NCBI GenBank assembly: GCA_904066235.2
Contig: CAJFCV020000001.1
Coordinates: 10,535,291-10,599,290 of the forward strand
DNA: 64,000 nucleotides
Direction: 5' to 3'
Source of the DNA: Bursaphelenchus xylophilus
Lineage: Eukaryota; Nematoda; Chromadorea; Rhabditida; Aphelenchoididae
The notes below the pieces were generated by a model. It made no database searches and was not told the origin of the DNA. It saw only the letters and a program-made list of their open reading frames with translations. Position 1 is the first letter of the stretch. Each line of letters begins with the position of its first letter. Both the position numbers and the translations under genes were made by a program. This document shows, piece by piece, positions 26,701-38,518 of the stretch.

Positions 26701-29607
26701 GACCTGGGAGCCGAGAACGAATTTTTTGAAATTCGCACTGTGCAAATCGTATTTTTTACAGTAAGCCATAGCTAAAATACGAAGTGCACTACAAAAAAGA
26801 AAGACACGCACTAATAGGAAGTCGGGTACGTAGAATTCAATGGAATCGAAAAAATCCAGAAATTCCGTCATCATGACGGGGTTTTGTGTAAGTGTAAGTT
26901 TGTACATGGCCGTATCTACACATACATGGAGTTATCTCTTAGTTATCAATTTGCTTTCCCGATATGGACCTGTAGAAGCTTGCATTTCAATATTCCCCGG
27001 TCTAATTAAAAGATACGAAAAAAGGTCTTTTTTTGAGATTTTTTTCGTAAATTTTGAAATTTCGAAAAAATTTCGACAGTGATTGTCCCATTATGTACCA
27101 TACGCGACGAAACCAAAAATCAAGCCCATACCTATAAAACGAAGCGAGATATGACAGCTCAAAGTTTCGACTTTTCATGACGTCATAGGTCACTCAAAAT
27201 TGAAAATTTCGAAATTTTTTTTCAAATACTCAAATAGAGGATCTAAAAGAACCACCATGCCAAAAATCAAGTCAATCGGGGCAAAACAAAAGTATAACCA
27301 CAAACCCTACGAATACTTGTATTTTTTTTTAGACTAGGCATTAAAATCGATTATCATCTGTTTGAAAAAGCAGCATTACTATAACAACCTTAAAACTACA
27401 GTAATCTTAACTGAAGCCCCAAAATATACGTTGCTCCTAAAAATAGCGACCGTATTTTTGCTCGCGGAAACGGAGCAGTTCTCTCTTCTGATTCACCCAT
27501 TTCCTGCTGGCCTCGTAGCCTACAAAGACAAAGATGTTCTTCTTTTCCCCCTCATCTCCGTCGCTTCTGGGCTCCAGAAGCGTTTTCTGCGCTCGCTTTT
27601 CCCAAAACAAACAGAATCCGCGTCGCCGCAATTCAGGGAAATACCCAAAATAGAGGGGAAACATCGAGTTTATAGTTTCGAGATTATATTGGCTTATAGT
27701 GGCGACTCTGTATAACGAATTGAGACTCAGTGGCATAGCGTTTCATTTGCTTCTTGCTTTGCCACACGAAAGATATTGGGCTTATAGTTTACAGGGGAAG
27801 AAACGCAAGTCCGACGCTCAGATTTTGATGAAACTTGGGACAAATTTAGAGTATTTTTAAGACAAATGCTTCTAACTCGCGTTTTATAGGAACAACCGAT
27901 ATTATTAGATCAACGGCGTTTTCAAAGGTCCCAAAATGCTGTCTTTCCAGGACATGAACCTTAAAATGACAGCTTTCTGTAACGAATAAACTTTTTTGGT
28001 CGTTTGCAATTAGTTGTACAGAGTTCCACTGTAGTTTATACCACAAATTAATACATAGTTCTAAACTTTTACAAAAGTCTAGCTTGATGGTAAAATACGT
28101 TTAGTTCTTGTCTTTATTGATTAGTATAGCTCGATGGCTTCATAAAATCGAAGGCACAAATAAAATCATTCCTTTTTGAAGACATGGCCATGCAAAGACA
28201 AGGAAAGATTTTTTGCGTAAAAGGCTTTAATTTGAACCGCTGAATTTGTTATCCATCGCGTTAAATTGCAAAAAGAAGCTCATAGTTTGAAGACACTTAG
28301 ACTTTGAACTTTGACTTTCATTATATTCGAAGCTCAATAAGAAAACAAAATAAAAAAAGTATAAAAAACTCGCCTTCTTTTGCCTCCAGAGAAGATCCTT
28401 CGCTGCTTTCATAATTGGCCGAGACATCCCGCCGCTTTCTCATCGCAAACTTTACTGCCGAAATCTTTGATAAGAACAAGTGAAATTTGATAAAAGTCAG
28501 TAAATAAATTAGCGAATTTAAAATAAAGCTGGACTGACCAACGTGGTCACTTCCCCAGCGCAAAAGTTCCTTCTTTCGCGGTCTCTTGTTTCCGCTTGAT
28601 CTCTCGAATAACACTCACTTTCTCTTTATTCAGCCGCGGAACTTATTCAAGAGATCTTTTTCCAGAGCAAAGGGGATTTTACCCGCCAAAAAATGGTTCT
28701 TTTTTCTATGGGGACAAAAAATTGCATAATAAAGTCAAAACTTTGTATAAGGAATTGCATAGAGTCAAAGCTTTTGCTCGTTATAGAAAGGCTTCGTTGT
28801 ACAAATTTTTATTTTGGCTGAAATGTTGCATTCGGAAACTAGCCAACATTTGCTTACAACAAGAGATTATAGATATGGACTTGGCCGTTACATGATGCGA
28901 GGCGTACAAATGGCTTGAATATATAGTTACCGTAGGGCTAATCAGGCATTTCCAAAGGTTCAGAAACCATTTTTCGAAAGGAAACTCCCAGAACTTGGAA
29001 GCGGTGGATGAATTCAAATGAAATTTTTGGATTTGTATACCTCAGTACCAGGGGGTTGTCAATGAAAAATTTCTATCACATTGCCTAGATTACGTCAATC
29101 TAATTCGCAATTCTGATCGGCGAATGCCGGCTGCCCGAAAAGCGGTTGCCCTCAAGCGTTGCGACGCCTGGCAAACACGCAATCTTAGTATTCAATTTCA
29201 ATTTATTTCCGCTGATCATCTACCAAAAGTAGAGAAACGGGCCACGATTCGGGGCCAAGATGGGGATGTCACGTCGGTTCTCCAGTGTGCCAATCCTCAA
29301 GAAGGTCCTGCCACGGGTTGAGCTTCTGCCGTCCTCCGGAGGGGTTGTTGCCAGCAACGGCATCGTCGGCAGGAAACCCAACCGCTCACCGCGGTGTGAA
29401 CGGAAGGAATTTGATCTTAGTATTGCATCTCTAATATTATACTTTGGCTGAACACTTTTAATCAACATCTTACTGTTCCTAAGTGACTATATCGTGAGTA
29501 TTCAATCTTCTTTGTTAAAAAATTTCATTAAGGTTTCTAAGATTAATTGTTACAACTGATAAGAAAAATAAAAAATAAAAGTTCTTTACTCTTTCCTCTC
29601 CATTTTT
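23711..29607. other. Gene-poor region, 5.9 kb
   Basis: No exon could be supported by splice sites plus family signal. It contains: copies of a TCATGATGAC motif (24918, 25546, 26866); a GC-rich palindromic island (24965-25320); CGCACGGTGC palindromes at about 26257 and 26390; and a relatively GC-rich stretch at 29100-29430 that may be an old repeat. Two overlapping frames at 27362-27736 on opposite strands have no recognisable motif. Confidence 0.55.
24965..25320. repeat. GC-rich palindromic island
   Basis: A sharply GC-rich block inside AT-rich DNA, with imperfect hairpins such as GCAGCCTGCGGCTGC, ACGGCCTCCGGCCGC and ACGGCCTACGGCCGC, plus repeats of ATCGCTAAGCT. No reading frame of note. Probably a repeat fragment of unknown class. 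Confidence 0.5.
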
Positions 29608-32600
29608 TTGGAGACACTTTCATTTATATTGAACATGCTCTATAAAATACTAAGTTTTACTCTATTTTCTATTTGTTTGTCCACTAAAATCCAATTTAAT
29701 GTCGTAAAAAATAATAAATTTACTCAACCTTCCCTACTATCGGCCAAAGAAGGCTTCGAAACCTCAAATTTGCCTTATTTGGACTCCACAGACAACTATC
29801 TTTTGGCCAATATTACTATTGGAAATCCGGGTAAATTTTACAAAATCAAAATTTTAAAGTTAGTCTTGCTTTCAGCTCAAGAATTACAGCTGAAAATTGA
29901 TGTAAATACTGACGAGTTTTGGGTGATCTCCAAAGAATGTAAAGCTGTGCAATGCAGAGGATTGAAGGGGCATATGTATCCGTTCAGAAACAAACAACAG
30001 TATGATGCAACGTGAGTTTGAGGAATTTGTTTTTTGAACCTTTATCAGTCTGTCGGTAAAATAATGTGGATTTGTCGCGCCTTGGAATCATCTATCATTG
30101 ATTTGCAATGGCTGGGCGCGGCTGGAGATTTGGTATGCGATTGCAACGAGGCGAGAGAATTTGCTGCAACCAATCCACATTATTTTCCCGACAGACTGTA
30201 GGCCACATTTTTATTAAAGGGGTTTTAATTTACTTAAAAACTCCTAAACTTGTTTTAATTATTCATTAAAAAATATTAAATGAAATTTTAGCTCGCGCTT
30301 TGCAGAAATTTTTAAAAATTCTTTTAATTTTTTCAACAAATTTTCAACCAAACCTTGGAATGCTGGCGTTATTCCAATGCCAAATTAAAAAATAAACTTC
30401 ATTTCAGAACTTCGTCCTCAGCCCGGCCGACAACTCAAAAATTTGGCCTTGGTTTCGGCCAAGGCTTCGTTTCCGGCATGGGGATTAGAGACCAAGTTAC
30501 TGTAAGTACGATTTTTCATTACAATTTCCTTTAATATCAACGAATTACCTAATCTTTCCAGGTCGGTGATATAACTCTTTCCAATCGAGAAGTCGCCGCC
30601 GCTTCGAATATTCAGCTTTTCTTTGGCTATGAGCCCGCTGATGGTGTCTTGGGCCTAGGATTTGAAGCGATCAAGCCCGGAGCCAAGTCAAATTGGGAGC
30701 TTCCAATAGATTCCTTGTTAGCCAACAAGGATAAGATCTATTCTTTACAATTATCTGAAGCCGGACATAGACAATTGGTTGGGGAAATTAACTTTGGCCA
30801 AGTGGACAAAGAAGTTTGTAGCGGAAAGATTGAGTTTATAGAGTCAATTGATGAGAATTCATGGAAATTAAGGCTGGATGGGATTCGAGTTTCAGATGTT
30901 GAGGTTGCATTTAATGGTAAGTTGGGCTACTCGATTAGGGGAGTTGTCTATATGAGCAGTTTTTTTTAAAAAGTTAACATTTGCGATGGAAATTGTAACG
31001 TTAGGTTATACATATTATCTACCCATGGATGGTAGTGGAATTTTTTAAAGAATAAGCTCGCTAATGATTGCCGAATGTCGACGAAGTTTTGGACTAGAAA
31101 TCACGACCGTTTCTGCAAAACGTGGGCTACAAAAAATCTATTTAAATTGCTCCTTGTCTTGTCAAAATCGACCGACATTGAGCACATTCATTACAGCAGA
31201 CTTTTAGGAAGAGTTGCATTGGACCCAGCTAGCGTCTTCATCCAAGCTCCCAACGACCTTGTCAATGCCATTTACAACGTCATCAAGCCGATTCATATGT
31301 CGTATTGGGGCTATGTAATGGAATGTGATAAGATCCCGGAGACGCCGTCCATTTTTATAAATGTGAATGGAATCGAGCTGGAGATTGAGAGCAAAAACTA
31401 CATTCTTGATGTAAGTGACATGTAGAAAGAGATTTTGTGCGAAAAGGGCAGCTGAACGAATAGTGCACGTACGACAAGTGTACCTGCAAATTATGATATA
31501 GCAAGCAGGTGGATTTTTCTGAAAATTACGACGTGGTAAGGGGACCAATGCAATTTTTCCCGATTTTTTTGAAAATTACAAGTTTGTTGAAAAATGATTG
31601 GAAACCTTTGGTAAGCTGTTTTTTGTATTTGTTTTAGGTGAATGAATTGAAGGGCAGCATAATTTTTTACAAAAAAAAGTTGTACAATATTCATAAAAAA
31701 ATGACTAGTATTGAGCGATAGAGCAATTTTTAACGTTTTTTTCTGGTCTCCTTTCATCATTTGTTCTGATTCCCATAGTGATCATATCGTCTCCTCAAAC
31801 GACAAATTCACGCCCCCAGCAATCATTCCTCCTGATTTCGCGAATATCAGGTATGTCGTCTGGGTTGTCGTCGTAGTTGTTGTTCTAATTTTCGTCACCT
31901 GTGGCGTCACGGCTTCTCTTTGCTTTTGCTGCCGAGTGTCAGGCGAGCGGTTACCACAAAAATACGAACAGAATCTGGCAAATCTAAACACAATACGAGT
32001 TAACATTAGCTGTTTTCCTTCTTACCTATTTACGACCATGCGGTAGTGGGCATCATTCGGAATTTCCCTGTCTCGGTAATCTTACATATAAATAACTCTT
32101 GATACCATCAAGAGTTATTTACGGAAATTGACGTGAAAGTGTGTAGTGATACCATAAGGATGGGGAACTCCAGCCATCCCTTGAACTCGACACCCGGCCA
32201 TCCCGCGAAGGATGGTGGCATTACTCTCAGAGTTAATTACATGAATATACTCATAGACTTCGATGATCGTGCCCACTGGCATCGAAATGTGGCCATTCGA
32301 CTCCCTGGTTCCAAATTGAATAAATTCTGGCGTGTTTGCATACTGCTCGTACTTCGTGGCTCCCAAAGAAAATACCCCGTTAGATAAACCACTATGTAGG
32401 CCACCGATCCTCCTTCTACTAATCTTCTTGCTCCTCTTGTTTCTGTCCCGATCAGTTTGTGACATCTCTGGCTGAATCTGGATTATTTCCACTTTGGCCG
32501 GGGTTCCAACTTCAGATGTGAGCTGGATATCCGAGGTCACAAATCCGTTTTGAATGGTGATTGTCTTGGCCGGATTCGGAATCACGAACTGAACTGGCTT

Positions 32601-35600
32601 ACGCTTTAGTTTCCGTTGTCCCTTGGAGGATACAGCTACCGTGTGGCCGGGGACCTCTGACAGAAGACCCAGAACAGTCTTGACTTGGCGGTCTTGCTCG
32701 ATGAGTTCGTACTTCTCAGCCACGTATAAGTAGGATATTGTGGTGGCGGACAGTTTGATTTCTTCACCAAGGGAGGTATGTGGGCGGTTTGGCAGCTTGG
32801 AGATGCTGGACACCCGGATATTCGCCGGCAAGTTGCATTCCATTGGTGGGTTTCTGAATACAACGGGACCCGGCAGGCTCTGTTTGGCGTGGACTGCCCT
32901 GACATCTGCGACAGCCACGGCCATCGTTGAAGTTGACTGGATTACCGCCATGACAAGTGGTGGTTTAAATTCAAGAGTGTCGTTGTTCACTCTCTTGGTC
33001 GCTGGAGGATTGGCGAGGGTGGACGTCTTCGCAGAGACATGGGAAGCTTGAGGCTGTGAGACAGCAGACGATTTTGAGGCTCGGGATCCCGGTAGTTGTT
33101 TCATCATTTGACTGTATTGTGCATTTCGAGGTTGTCCGTAGTTGTTGCGCTGTCATAGAGCACCATTTGGTCTGTTCGAGCTCTGTTGAGGACCCGAGTT
33201 TTTACGTTTCGGCATTCTCTCTTGACATGTCCAAGTGATTGGCAGAAGAAACAACGAACATTCCGATAAGAGCTCACCGGATAATTGTTGGGTTGAGAAA
33301 ATAATTGCCCTCCCGAAGGTCGACTGGCTCCTTGGTTGGTGGGCCAGTTTTGGGCTAAGGCAGCATTCACTCCAGATCCTAGTTGCCTGAGGGTCTTCAT
33401 AGTGCTTTAAGAACTCTTCAGTTCCATCTAAAAAATAAAAAAATAAAAATAAAAAATAAACATAAATATAAAGCGGGAGATAAAAGATTTTCTGAAAAAT
33501 TTTTGAAATTTTTCTGTTTTTACTTTTTTTTTAAAAAAAAGTAAATTTTCAGTTTACTTCAAGGAAAATGCAAAAAAAAGTCAATTTTGTTTCTGGCTTT
33601 CCGACTTCAAGGTCGGGAGTAGGACCGGATCTTACTCCCCTCTCGGAGTCGCCGAAAGTCAGAGCTTGTTTTTACTTTATTCCTCTTTTTGGCCCCGCAC
33701 TGCAGGTTGCAAGGTTGATGCCAAGTCTTTCCCTGATGTGTCAAGTTTTTCTCTTCCGAAAAAATTATTTTTACGTTTGTGCGACGTTGTGAAGCTATGT
33801 TCTCCACGAAGATGGGCTGGAAAGTGATCAAGTAAGTTAGCATTGGCAAGAGGAGATGTACGTTTTTCATTTGACATCAAAAATTTCCATTTTATTTCAG
33901 AGAAAGGTACAAAATTTTTCCAATTCGTAAAGCTTCATGACCATGGATAATGTAAGTGAGATTATCTCCTTTTTTGCTACGACGTCAAGATTCTAAGTCG
34001 GGAAACGTTTAGAGGAGACCCCACTCTCATGTATATTCTCCATGTATGAAACCCCATAAATTTTGAGGAATAACGACGTAAAAGTTTCAAATACTATACT
34101 AACTTTCCAAAAGTATGTTATACTAAAGTAAAACCTATGCAAACTATCTTCAAGTTATTGTAACAACGTTATTTGAGCCTTATTACGTTATTACCTCAGT
34201 TTAGAACGCATTCGTGGCAAAAATCCGGCAGATCTGAGCGGATTTCGATATTGTACATGACACCTAGAAATCGAAATTGGTGGCGTTTGATAGATAGAGT
34301 ATATAACAAAACTAAAGTGAGGTGTCCTCTAGAACTCGCCAGCCTAGAACTGTTAACTCCAATAACGGAACAAAAAACGCGATAAGCGCACTTACATTAT
34401 CCATGGTCATGAAGCTTTACGAATTGGAAAAAATTTGTACCTTTCTCTGAAATAAAAGGAAAATTTTTGGTGTCAACTGAAAAAAGTACATCTCCTCTTG
34501 CTAATGCTAACTTACTTGATCACTTTTCAGCCCATCTTCGTGGAGAAAATAGATTCACAACTTCAAAAAAATCAAAACGTTTCTTCCGGGAGAGAGAAAT
34601 TTGACACATCTGGAATTCCCGGGCGCAGCTCGCAAAAATAGTTTTGAAGAAAATAAATTGGCGTGCAGGTGAGTAAAAACGGCATCCTACTCACCAGCCA
34701 AAATGGGCGAGCCATTTTTGTTTCAACTTTGCGGATCGACCTTTTGGCGAGCCATTTTTGATCCAACTTTCCAAAAATTTGTCGTTCGGAGTAAGAATGT
34801 TTTTTGACTCTCCGAAATCGAAAATTTCCGGAAATTTTTCAAAATTTACTTTTTTTTTAAAAAAAAAGTAAAAACAGAAAAATTTCAAAAATTTTTCAGA
34901 AAATCTTTTATCTCCCGCTTTATATTATAAAAACTAAAAAAACAAAACCTCATTTCGGGGTGCAATCGCTCCATTAATGGCTTTGCCTGAATATTTTGTA
35001 GAGCGTGGGTTTTGATCCTCGCATCCTAGAACAACCCCGAATATCTTACGTTGCCTTGATTGTCTCCAAAAGTAGGCATCCATTCTTACTCCCTTTCCAA
35101 AATCTCTCCGAATGCAGATCGCGAGTTCCTTTTATACCGATGTCCGTTGCGCAACCAACAACGCTAACTTCGCAGAAAAAATTGATAGAAGGCGCGTTAG
35201 ACGCAGAAAAAATCAGCTTTTTTGATTGTGCAATTAAAAGACCTTTTATGGCTTTGTGATGTCTTGGGCATCCCCAATCCCAAAAGTTTATGGCAGGCGC
35301 TATATCCTATCGCTTCATTTGAACAAATAAAAAAAATTTCCGTATCGCACGCGTGCCTTCAAAGCAGATCTGATACCACGTAAACGGGGACATCTCGTCC
35401 TCTGAAGCCACCGAATCCCAAGATTGTTGGTTTTCTATGGCCAGTTCATCGTACAAGGGAATATCATCCATGTTGCATAACCTCTGAGGCTTTTCCTTCT
35501 TTTTTCAGAGTCCTCATTGATGAGAGCTGGAGGTAATTGCGGGTTGTATGACCCCAGGATATCGTTTGACACCAGAAATTCATTGACGGGTCACACGTCA

Positions 35601-36190
35601 AAATAAAAAGGGAATTTCGTCAAAGCCGTGGCGATCCGCGAAATAACGATTTGCGATTGGCGAGAGGAAGAGGGCGCACGCACAAAAATGAAGAGAGCGG
35701 TCAGAGAAAGAATAAAAAAATCGGCCGTTGCTTTTCGCTGCGGCCCCTCACGAAATTTCGTTTTTCTTCTATTTTCATTCTGACGTGGGTCATCTTTTGA
35801 TCCTACCGCAACCGCGCGAACTATCCGAATGTTACTCTTTGACATCAATCCCCAAAACTTTATTGCTGGTTCATTTTATAATTTTCACCAAAATTCGCAT
35901 TGGCCTCCCCTTGCCGCATCATATCTAAAAAGGCGGCCTTGGTCCCCTTTCGCCATATTATATTTTCAGGTGCACTATTCGTAGGTTCAGCTGTCCCAAC
36001 CGAAAAAACTGACTCGTATTTTTAGCTTGACTATGGAGGTGGTTTGTGCGCTCTAACGTTGATTGCCAACTCCGACGCCGGCTTTGATGGAGCGGATCTA
36101 ATTATTGGAGAGCCGTTGCTGAGACAGTACTGTCATGTATTTGATATTGCGAACAAAAGAGTGGGACTTGCACGAAATTTGAAGTTGTAG
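29608..36190 (+). CDS. Pepsin-like aspartic protease homologue with altered active-site motifs
   Basis: 391 aa (382 if the Met at 29635 is used), exons 29608-29830, 29876-30011, 30408-30501, 30562-30916, 31208-31410, 36026-36190. A signal peptide is followed by the A1-family fold: NYLLANITIGNPG, IDVNTDEFWVIS, a flap region (FGLGFGQGFVSG), GVLGLGFEAI, VALDPASVFIQAP and the C-terminal IIGEPLLRQYCHVFDIANKR. The two catalytic Asp positions are kept (D83, D275), but the canonical DTG triads read DVN and DPA. Catalysis may therefore be lost or altered; active pepsins require the Gly/Thr network. The last intron is 4.6 kb and filled with mobile sequence. AATAAA at 36234. The next gene on the strand starts 306 bp after the stop. 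Confidence 0.85.
30046..30198. mobile_element. MITE, CAGTCTGTCGG family (best-preserved copy)
   Basis: 153-bp element with left end CAGTCTGTCGGTAAAATAAT and right end the inverse of CAGTCTGTCGGGAAAATAAT. The inverted identity extends inward to GTGGATT / AATCCAC. Lies in intron 2 of the aspartic protease homologue. Other copies: 13842, 41502, 52390, 54218 and one end at 51115. Confidence 0.85.
31711..32046 (+). other. Possible exon with a transmembrane segment, inside the protease intron
   Basis: A frame that, after an acceptor-like TTCCCATAG at about 31779, encodes a Pro-containing lead (FTPPAIIPPDF). A strongly hydrophobic run (YVVWVVVVVVVLIFVTCGV) follows, then a Cys-rich patch (SLCFCC) and a polar tail. 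It may be a leftover of the surrounding mobile element, an alternative last exon of the protease gene, or chance. Confidence 0.25.
32085..32118. repeat. Short perfect hairpin
   Basis: AAATAACTCTTGAT and its exact reverse complement are separated by 3-4 bases. It lies immediately past the end of the gag-like frame and could mark an element boundary. Confidence 0.5.
32115..33400 (-). mobile_element. Retroelement fragment: gag-like frame with CCHC zinc knuckle plus a 330-aa frame
   Basis: Two - strand frames join at an overlapping stop/start (ATGATGA type) near 33104-33107. The first (33400-33104, 98 aa) carries CFFCQSLGHVKREC, a C-X2-C-X4-H-X4-C nucleocapsid knuckle typical of LTR-retrotransposon Gag. 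The second (33107-32115, 330 aa) is Thr/Ser/Val-rich with a basic RKRSKK-like region. I see no protease, reverse transcriptase or integrase motif in it. No LTR pair is evident, so this is a fragment or a co-opted gag. It lies antisense in the last intron of the aspartic protease homologue. Confidence 0.6.
33467..34925. repeat. Large inverted repeat in the protease intron
   Basis: Left arm 33467-33959 is the diverged reverse complement of right arm 34389-34925. Outer ends share TATAAAGCGGGAGATAAAAG and inner ends share CATGACCATGGATAATGTAA. A loop of about 430 bp lies between. The arms contain an internal TTTATTTCAG acceptor-like site. It abuts the gag-like fragment, so the arms may be inverted copies of that element's leader. 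Confidence 0.75.
34926..36025. other. Remainder of the protease's last intron
   Basis: About 1.1 kb up to the acceptor TATTTTTAG before the last exon. Short frames are present at 35005-35259 and on both strands at 35591-35928, but none shows a domain or splice support. Confidence 0.5.
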
Positions 36191-36437
36191 ATTTTGTTTT
36201 TTTTGCCATCCTGAAGGAATAAGAGTTTGTGAAAATAAATATAATATATATGTCTTTTGTAATATGTCGTTTGGAGTATTTCCAGCTCAATAAATGCAAG
36301 TAGGAATCTCTGAAAAACAATTGAAGAAGCTCTAGAACCTCCAAAAATAAATAAATAACTGTTTTTCTCCTCAACTCTTTGCAACATTCCTACTGTAATT
36401 ATCCATTAATCACCGGCTCCGCACTTGGTTACAGCTC

Positions 36438-36446
36438 CCTAGCGAC
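36438..36446 (+). promoter_or_regulatory. X-box-like promoter motif, lectin-like gene A
   Basis: CCTAGCGAC, 49 bp before the ATG. The same core occurs before the other four paralogues. Confidence 0.4.
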
Positions 36447-36495
36447 AAAAGGTGCAATCTTACCGGTCTTTTCTTTATTTTAATTCAATTTCTCC

Positions 36496-38518
36496 ATGGA
36501 TTTCCTCTCCTTTCTCCTAATTTTTCTAAATTTTTCACCCATATTCCCAAAAGATTATGGTTACATTCAACTGCCAGTAAAATATTTCTTAAAATACGAC
36601 AAATCCATTACTTATAAGGCTTCGACGGCGCAGGAATGCGCTGAATATTGTATGAATTCGGGATTAAAATCGTTCTATTACTGTAAAAACGGGACTTGTA
36701 TCGGGAGTTTGGGCGTGATCAGCTTTCAAAACGAGGCTCCGAGTGTTCAAAGTAGGTTGTACTGTAATGGTGTTACAATTAATTTTGCATAGCTATGATG
36801 GCTGTGTTTCAAGTCTATCGTTTTTTTACAATTTGTTTTTCCAGGAACCGGAGTCCGGGATTACGCAATTTACGTCATCAATAACCGATATGGGTGCACT
36901 TGTAAGGACATGCCTTCCGTCAGAGCGCAGCGATGGATCGTTGCATTAAGTGGGTTACTAGTAATGACAGTTAAATTGAATTTGATCAACTCTCCTCTCA
37001 GTTGGGGCTGGGCTACATATCAATTTCAGAAAAGGTTTTTTATAAGCAAGATTGGGAGAGTGATCAGAGAAAAAGGCTTTTAGGTGATATCTCTGCCAGT
37101 TTTGCGAGAAAAAATATTCTTTTTTGTGAAAACATTCCCCTACACGTTAGAAATAAGTACGAAACTTTAGGTTCGAAAATTCGTAAAAAAGCAGCACATT
37201 ATATTCAACTTTCGGACTAAAAACCTTTGTTGTTTTTGCAAAGCGCAGTCTCAGAATCTCGCATATGTCATGACCAAAACTCAGGCTGAATTTGGGCTGA
37301 GGTTCATTACAATCTAAGCACCCCACTTTGAGCACATCTCCTATTAATTGTAAACACAAATTTCAGCGTACGGAGAGAACACCTGTCCGCCCGGCAACGG
37401 CTTTGAACTCGATCTGTCCAACTCCTATGTTTGCAAAAACACAGTATGCCGTTTTGGCAGTTGTCTTATGTGATACTTTAAGGTTGACCAACTGAACGAA
37501 CCTAATAGTGGGCCATACGGCCATAAATATGACAATTACCGTGTTGGTGTTACTACGGATGCGACCGGGTATCCGACGCAGAGTCAGTAAGTAAAATACG
37601 CTGTTGTTTCCAACTATTTTCTTTGGAAGTGACAGAAATGAGATAATTCTTTTGCGTGTTATGTAGCACAGTAATTTCCAAGAATTTTTTTCAATTTTCT
37701 GTCGAAACCCCATTAATTTTAATTTGAAACAAAAACGAAAATTTTTGCCCGGCAACAAATTGATGGCCTGTAAATTGTGAGGTAGGACAACCAGAAATAA
37801 AATCTCAAATTAAGAAAGCTAAAAAATAGTGAAATAAATCTTGTTTTCAGAGTAAACAACTTCATTATGAATCGAGCCCGTATGTTTTACACCCATTTTT
37901 GGTTGAAACTTCTGTATGAATTTTAGAAGCGACAAGAACAGCGATGTATTACTGTGACAACAGTTTTGCTTATGTCATCTTTTTATTGAATGGATATTAC
38001 TGTTCAATGTCCCTATATTTGTATATTAATTCGTCCACACCGTTGATTCAAAATCAATGCAAATATTATATGACTGGGGGTACTCCGGTCAAACTTTTCA
38101 ATCGCATGATTCGGGGATTTTTGTACGGTAAGTTTCGAAAAAAAAATTTTTAAACCGCGTTATGCAGATTCAAATTTCGATTTTATCTGTCGTAAAAATT
38201 CTTTTTTATTTTGTTTTTTTTTCAGCCAGTGATTCGTTATCTCTAACAAAAAAAATATATTTTTCAGTGAACAACGGTGGCTGGCCGGTAGCTGGGATAA
38301 TTCGAAGCGGCTCCGACTGGGTTTACTGGGACTACACACCGATTACAGAGGGCGAACTAGTGTGGCAAAGTGGATTTCCAGGACCTGGTGATATTGCGAT
38401 GATCGGAGTTCAAGGCCTGACTTTGTTCAATGGCCCCGAAAATGTGGAGAATTATTTCCCTTGCATTGCACCGGCGTTGGCTCTCAGCAAAGAGGAATAC
38501 AGCAAATCCGTTGTGTGA
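36496..38518 (+). CDS. Secreted PAN/CW-like plus C-type-lectin-like protein, array gene A
   Basis: 340 aa in seven exons: 36496-36751, 36845-36949, 37367-37443, 37483-37586, 37851-37879 (29-nt microexon), 37927-38127, 38268-38518. Signal peptide about 1-19. The N-terminal Cys module (CAEYCMNSGLKSFYYCKNGTC) resembles a PAN_3/CW domain. The middle has TYGENTCPPG and YGHKYDNYRVGVTTD. The C-terminal part reads as a C-type-lectin-like fold: GYYCSM, CKYYMTGGTPVKLFNRMI, then GGWPVAGIIRSG, WVYWDYT, WQSGFPGPGDIAM and FPCIA, in the usual order of conserved Cys, WIGL-like and W.W.D positions. Calcium-binding QPD/EPN and WND motifs are not seen, so sugar binding is uncertain. Many nematode CLEC proteins combine such domains. 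Exon 4's acceptor is weak (TTTAAG). Confidence 0.78.

Noticed and set aside
29124..29451. Small protein-coding gene in the GC-richer stretch before the aspartic protease
   Set aside because: Frames on both strands, no motif, no signal or splice evidence.
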